From contig NW_023503375.1 in the NCBI RefSeq assembly GCF_014529535.1, forward strand, positions 3,469,620 to 3,533,619: a stretch of DNA of 64,000 bases, written 5' to 3'. Shown in pieces: positions 58,479 to 64,000 of this stretch. Within the stretch, counting starts at the first letter, position 1; the number at the start of each line of letters is the position of its first letter. Under the pieces are notes generated by a model. That model was not told the origin of the DNA and did no database searches. It saw only the letters and a program-made list of their open reading frames with translations. Origin of the DNA: Bradysia coprophila (lineage: Eukaryota > Arthropoda > Insecta > Diptera > Sciaridae). Both the position numbers and the translations under genes were made by a program.

Positions 58479-61400
58479 TTGTCAATAACTAAAACTTCTA
58501 AAAACTACCTAGTTGCGATGAAACGCAGAGAATAAATGCTTCATGGCTCAACGAAGCTTTATTATGATTAAGCATTGCAAAGCCAAATGGTTAGAATTTT
58601 TTGATTAAAACACATCTTCGTTTTAAGGGACATAAGTATTAGCACCACTCAGTCCGACTATCGTATCATCCATGGTTTTTCGGCATATAAGTCTGGTTTT
58701 TCAGCTCGTCGTGATGCAACTAACTAACTTCCAGTGCCGCCTTTTCCATATGGGCCTGAAGTGGAGCAGAAGAAAATGACGCCCGATGTCCTTAAAAAAA
58801 TTCAGCTTTACTAAATTGGTGCCTATTTTTCCAATTGTCCGATGGCGCTCAAAAGCTAAAAGCGGCACTGCTTCTCATTTACACGAGAAAACACTTACTT
58901 GCATTTTACCGGCTTCCACAAAACTTTTATACGGCTTATAGCTGCTTCCATTATTTTACTTCCCCAACTTTAACTTCCCAATTTACGTAATCTCTGCTTG
59001 ACAACTCTGTAACTTTTGAAATTTATTTTCAATATTTTCGAAAAAAAAAGTTCAATTTACCCAGCAACGCAGACCCAGCAATAAACTTTTACTTACGATA
59101 AAAGATAAAATCAACGTTTTTATAATCTGATGAGCGAAATTTGTAGTCTGATAAAAAGGTGGATGGAATCAACAACACGTTGCACACGTCTTCGATAAAA
59201 AACATAGATCCGGTACTCTAAATCCTTCGGAACTACTGTACCCTAAATAGTCGTTGAACCCTTAATGATGCATCAAAAACTAATGTAATAAATGACGAAA
59301 TGTCGTTTACATTGACCGTAATAAATGACCACCGAAAATTGATGTAATGTCCTTGTTCCTGCTGAATGTAAACATAATTTATGTTTGTTTGCATTAGACA
59401 AGAAATGGTACAAAATTTAGCTGTCTCTCACGGGTCTATTTATACATCGTCTTTGTGTGCAATATAGCAACGAACTCCAATAAAAGCTTCTAATGCCCTC
59501 ATATTATTCGTTATTGCTCTATGTGTAATATCAAAACGGAATGACGTCATGCACTCATGTTCTACTATGATGAAGTACTATACTAATATCGATATGGTGT
59601 ACGAACAAGAAAACCAGATAAAAAGAAAATTTTCTCACTGGGGAAAAGCATGACTAAAATTTCACATCTAAAGAAATATGAATGGATATAAGATCAACAC
59701 AACATTTTTCTAAAAATAAACTCATAAAAAAAGAGATCCCTTAAAGGGAAATTTATTGCCATTTTGAGGGTGGATGGATACTTAACTTTTATTTATCCGA
59801 ACGTTTTATTGTTATATTTCGCTTTTCTATTTTTATACCGCCGTCGACATAATCTCTATCTTATCAAATTCTATAAAAAGATTCTCGAATTTCTCTGGTT
59901 CTGTTTGTTTCAATTTATTTTCTTCTATATCTTGGATTTATCTTAAACTTTTTCTATTTAAGTTATCTACCCAAAATACGTGCAAAATCGATTCGTTTAT
60001 TCAACGAAATCCTTTTCCTTTTCATGTTTATTAATAAAATGTAAGGGCGAACCCCTTCAATTTCAATTCGTTCAAGTGTCAAGTGATGTGTGCGCTTTTG
60101 AAGTTGATTTTTATTATTTATGGTTGATGTGAGTGTTGTTTTTTTCTTCACTTTGATGAGTTTAACGTTCGTTTAGTTAATAAATAAAATGCACCATGCA
60201 CATTATGTACTGTACACATATCTATACATTATTATGTGGCATGACTTGTATGTCTTCTGATGGTAATCGTATCGTATAAATAATGTATGATTTGGAGTCG
60301 CAGACTTTTTTTTATATAAAAAAAAAAATTGTCGAAACGAGTCACATTTTTAAATGCAGCACCAGTCTTTTGCTAGCGTTCATTTTCTTTATGGAAAATT
60401 TATTTCCTATTACACGATTCGACTGAACCGTACGACGGTGAGTCACCGGCATTACCATAGTCACAAAATATAATTGCGTCTTGCTGAGGGGTGATATTTG
60501 TTTTAATAGAATGGTGGATATATATAGGTGGTACTGGTACATATATATGGTGCGTGCATTACATGTATATATTGTATGCTTAATTCATTACGGTTGAACT
60601 ACATGTTTAGTTATGTTCTTGTTAGAATAACGTCGTGTTAATGACCTTTCTATAGGTCGTTATATACCTACCTCCAAAGAGACGAATATCTCGTTGATAT
60701 CACAACAATTGCACAAATGATTGAATTTCAAATTCATAAATTTAAATTAACTTTTCCTTTAAACTATTTTCGTTGGCAATGCTAGTGCACACAAACGTCT
60801 CTTGGCAGATATCGAAATGAATAAACCTCGGAAAGGCGTTTTTGTATCTTATAAAAATGATCAATAGGACTTTCTAATTACATTCTTCTCTATGTCTCGA
60901 AAATGCAATAAATTTCGAGCAACGAAACAAAATGCGTGTTCCGACACAAAACAGTGCATTACACTCGGAACATAATTTTATTATAACAATGAAAATATGA
61001 ATTATAAATTGAAGACAATGAGAAATGGTGCCGAAATGAATATGATATTCCAAATCTCATTGTTCTCTCTGTCGGAAGGGAAATTGTCAATTAAAAGAAA
61101 TCTTGGAAACGTGATTGGACAAATAAACCGGGCATAATAAATGTGTTTAATGTAGTATTTGTCGAGCTTTTTATTGAGTTAAGCGACGATTGAATTTTTT
61201 TTTTCGTTTATTATTCAAGTGTAAAGTGTTCACATTAAATTATGATTTTAATTTGGTTCAATTACACGAATTTCCGTTTAAAGGTACACAAATACAGAGA
61301 TGATTAATCGGCCTGTGTAATAGTTTACGGATAGAACATAGCACCGATCCTAGCAATTACATTAAAAATATTTGGAGGCTGATGGTATCAGAATAGGCTT

Positions 61401-61583
61401 TGCATGTCTTCAGTTAAGAAAGAAGACACATAACACAGCCAAGTGTACACGAATACATCAATCAAAATTAAGATTCTTTTTGACGTCTAAAACACGCGCG
61501 TCAATGCTAGTGGCAGTGCTATGGTTAAAATCAATTTGTTTTTCGTTTAAGTCTGTAATATGGAGGCTTTGCGTTAATGCAGA

Positions 61584-62520
61584 CATAGAGGGATTCTTTT
61601 GAAAATCCACCTATCAAAATCGGACCCATTTCGTCTGGGGCGGATATATACATGGTTTGAAAGGTCTTTGCCAGTAGATCTCACACAGTCTCGAGCCACA
61701 TCTGGTTGCTGGTGGAAGATCTCCGAAGTTGGAAAAATAGTGTTTTTTATCCGAAATTTTAGGCCGTTATAAATGATCGTTCCGGGTGAGAGTGGGCTCG
61801 TTGGAAAGCTGAGCTCAAGTACTTTCGGGTCATGCCTAGTTTGATTAGATTCATTGATATATGTTTGCAAAAAATGCAAGAAATTTTATTCAAAATCTGT
61901 GTGAACTTTAGACAGGTCTGGGCTGGTACTGATGACGCTTAATGTGAACCTAACATGCTAGTTGTAACATACATTGTCTAAGCTTTCCGTTGATACCTCA
62001 TTTGCAGTGCTGGTGATTGCTGGCGAGTTTTTCGAGTAGCGGTTGTACTAACATAAAGTTCTGTTATGTCAGCAATCACCAGCACTACAAATGAGGTATC
62101 AACGGAAAGCTTAGACAATGCATGTTACAACTAGCATGTTAGGTTCACATTAAGCGTCATCAGTACCAGCCCAGACCTGTCTAAAGTTCACACAGATTTT
62201 GAAAAAAATTTCTTGCATTTTTTGCAAACATATATCAATGAATCTAATCAAACTAGGCATGACCCGAAAGTACTTAAGCTCAGCTTTCCAACGAGCCCAA
62301 TCTCACCCGGAACGATCATTTATAACGGCCGAAAAATTCGGATAAAAAACACTATTTTTCCAACTTCGGAGATCTTCCATCAGCAACCAGGTGTGGCTCG
62401 AGACTGTGTGGGGCCTGTTTTAAGGTCTACTGGCAAAGACCTTTCAAACCATGTATATATCCATCCCAGACGAAATGGGTCCGATTTTGATAGGTGGATT
62501 TTCAAAAGAATCCCTCATAG
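61584..62520. mobile_element. 927-bp near-perfect palindromic transposon
   Basis: The element is 61589-62515, flanked on both sides by CATAG (61584-61588 and 62516-62520). The ends read AGGGATTCTTTTGAAAATCC and its inverse. Arms of about 440 bases match almost base for base; the clearest difference is a dozen-base insertion near 62410-62425 (TGGGGCCTGTTTTAAGG). The loop is about 40 bases around 62045. Open frames along the arms are mirror images of each other and not genes. Older relatives lie at 6874-7110 and 11960-12775. Confidence 0.85.
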
Positions 62521-64000
62521 TATTTACAGTATGCGTTCTAAAAAACAGCGACCAATTCCGAATGATTTCGATCGAGATGTAAATGTGACTGTATCAAAGG
62601 CCCTTCAACCATATTCCGATAAATCATTCTTTTGACATCAATTTCTCATAAAATGTTATTCATCCAAACATGGCTCACATCAGATAAGTGAAGCTCATTA
62701 TTTAAACGGTACCGTTTTTTTGTATAATAAATGTTTGAATTACGGATGGAATACGTCTCTCTCATATTCATCATAAATCACTTAGAAATAGACAAATGGA
62801 AGAACCCTTCAAGATTTTTCAGTTTGCAACTTCAATGTTACCAGCTGTACTATGTCAATATGTTTATTTTCGGGGAATCAAATTTCTTGGGAATGGCGAT
62901 GCATATTTTGGGTGAAAGGAAAGTAACGTTGTTGGTAGACGTCCATTGAAATTAATTTCGTTTAATGGAAGTGTGGGGATTGAATTTCAAAGATTGGTGG
63001 TGTTTATTTCGGTAAAGAGACTGCAACGCTGGTGGCATTTCTGAAATTAATTTCTTTTCATCTTATCAAACTTAAAAACATTCAATCTAACATGGCAACG
63101 ACAATAATTTCGTATTATTGAAAAGTACCCTCATTGTGTCACTGAATAATCTGAAGAGATAAGATAAAATGCGCAAGATGCATTCGTTAGCAATGAAACG
63201 CGAAATTAGATAAACGTATACAACATGACGTATCCGTCATTTGCTTAGTCAAAAATTTTATTATCGAACTTCTGCTCTGTTGATTGAATAATTTGGATTG
63301 TCTTCTTAATATACTGATCAACTAATGATTCATCAGAGACGATCCCTATTCCCTATTAAGCTTCATTTATAAAATAGACATTTTCAACTGTAAATTGTCT
63401 GACGTTAATCCGTCTCAATAATCTGAGATGAAATTAAAACATTCATTCAATTGTATCAATGGAAAATTGCATAATCTTCACAAAAGCAGCGAACATTTTT
63501 ACGATTTTCAAATAAGAATAAAACCTGAAAATTGAATCCATTCTAACTGGATGCTTTTTATATGACACTCATAAATCTCTCCCCTTTCGTGTCTTTAAAA
63601 GTTAATTATTCCTCTTTTTATTCATGCATGAACATAATGTGTATATCCATTCGATATATCATAGCCCATAGATATAGCAATCTATTCTCCGGAATAGAGA
63701 ACAATATATCGCAGACAGACGATCCTATTTTACGATAAAATTTTATCCAAAAATATGTAGAGGAGTTGCGTGTTCATATATGAAAATTCTGGTTTAATAG
63801 ATTGACGAACAAGAAAAAAAGGAAATAGAAGTGAAACGTTGAAAAAAAAATCAAAATGCCGTAGGACAAGCCCAATGAGAAGGGCGAATATTTTAATTAA
63901 AAATTTCCAAGATTAATCACTTCAAGATAATGGAGCATTATACTGCTTATTGCCGGCAGTATCGATAGATTTATTAAGAAAAAAGTTTAACAACAGGCTA

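Larger units (their letters stand above)
26768..64000. other. 37-kb gene desert or long first intron
   Basis: Apart from three short candidate exons (39735-39801, 57722-57797, and the odd open region at 48698-49137) I can support no coding sequence. All longer open frames are AT-rich with no domains, or lie on repeats. The non-repeat sequence is AT-rich with many poly-A/T runs. Fold-back elements are sparse between 27.5 and 30.5 kb, then more common from 43 kb onwards. The stretch is plausibly the long intron of the gene at 26674 plus its regulatory DNA, or intergenic DNA. Confidence 0.5.

Noticed and set aside
61574..62635. Two open frames of 101 and 140 codons with nearly the same protein on opposite strands
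   Set aside because: They are mirror translations of the two arms of the 927-bp palindrome; there is no domain and the arms are a transposon.
1..64000. CRISPR arrays, operons, Shine-Dalgarno sites, prokaryotic insertion sequences
   Set aside because: The window is a eukaryotic genome with introns; none of these was seen.

Overview
The window is a piece of an AT-rich insect genome, most likely a dipteran and perhaps a nematoceran fly. It has GT-AG introns, many of only 55-75 bp, spliceosomal and condensin genes with insect-like sequence, and a ZAD zinc-finger protein (an arthropod-specific class). There is no operon structure and no bacterial signal. All splice models were built by hand from phase, splice sites and remembered family sequence; none has transcript support.

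The left 27 kb holds the genes. Going right: SmB snRNP protein (minus, 6 exons, 198 aa); a ZAD/C2H2 zinc-finger protein (plus, 2 exons, 446 aa); an SLC16-like monocarboxylate transporter (plus, 6 exons, about 606 aa); the condensin ATPase subunit SMC2 (minus, 12 exons, 1179 aa); a small secreted six-cysteine peptide (plus, 4 exons, 82 aa); the intraflagellar transport protein IFT74 (minus, 8 exons, 598 aa); and a probable first coding exon of an unrecognised gene (plus, from 26674). The neighbours belong to unrelated pathways: splicing, transcription, transport, chromosome condensation, cilia. They alternate in divergent and convergent pairs.

From 26.8 kb to the right edge (37 kb) I can support no complete gene. 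The stretch is either intergenic or the long first intron of the gene starting at 26674. Two further open segments (39735-39801 and 57722-57797) end at GT donors in the same phase as the 26674 exon and could be alternative first exons.

The non-coding DNA is full of short non-autonomous transposons that fold back on themselves. Several can be bounded to the base by target-site duplications: a 7-bp-TSD family with one full copy and one internally deleted copy, TA-flanked Tc1/mariner-like elements, a TTAA-flanked family with many fragments, a hAT-like palindrome, a 5'-truncated non-LTR retrotransposon with an 11-bp TSD, and a 927-bp near-perfect palindrome with a 5-bp TSD. A tRNA-like sequence lies at both outer ends of another large inverted repeat.

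The most interesting gene is the tiny secreted peptide, whose cysteine spacing is mirror-symmetric (C-x3-C-x6-C-x24-C-x6-C-x3-C).
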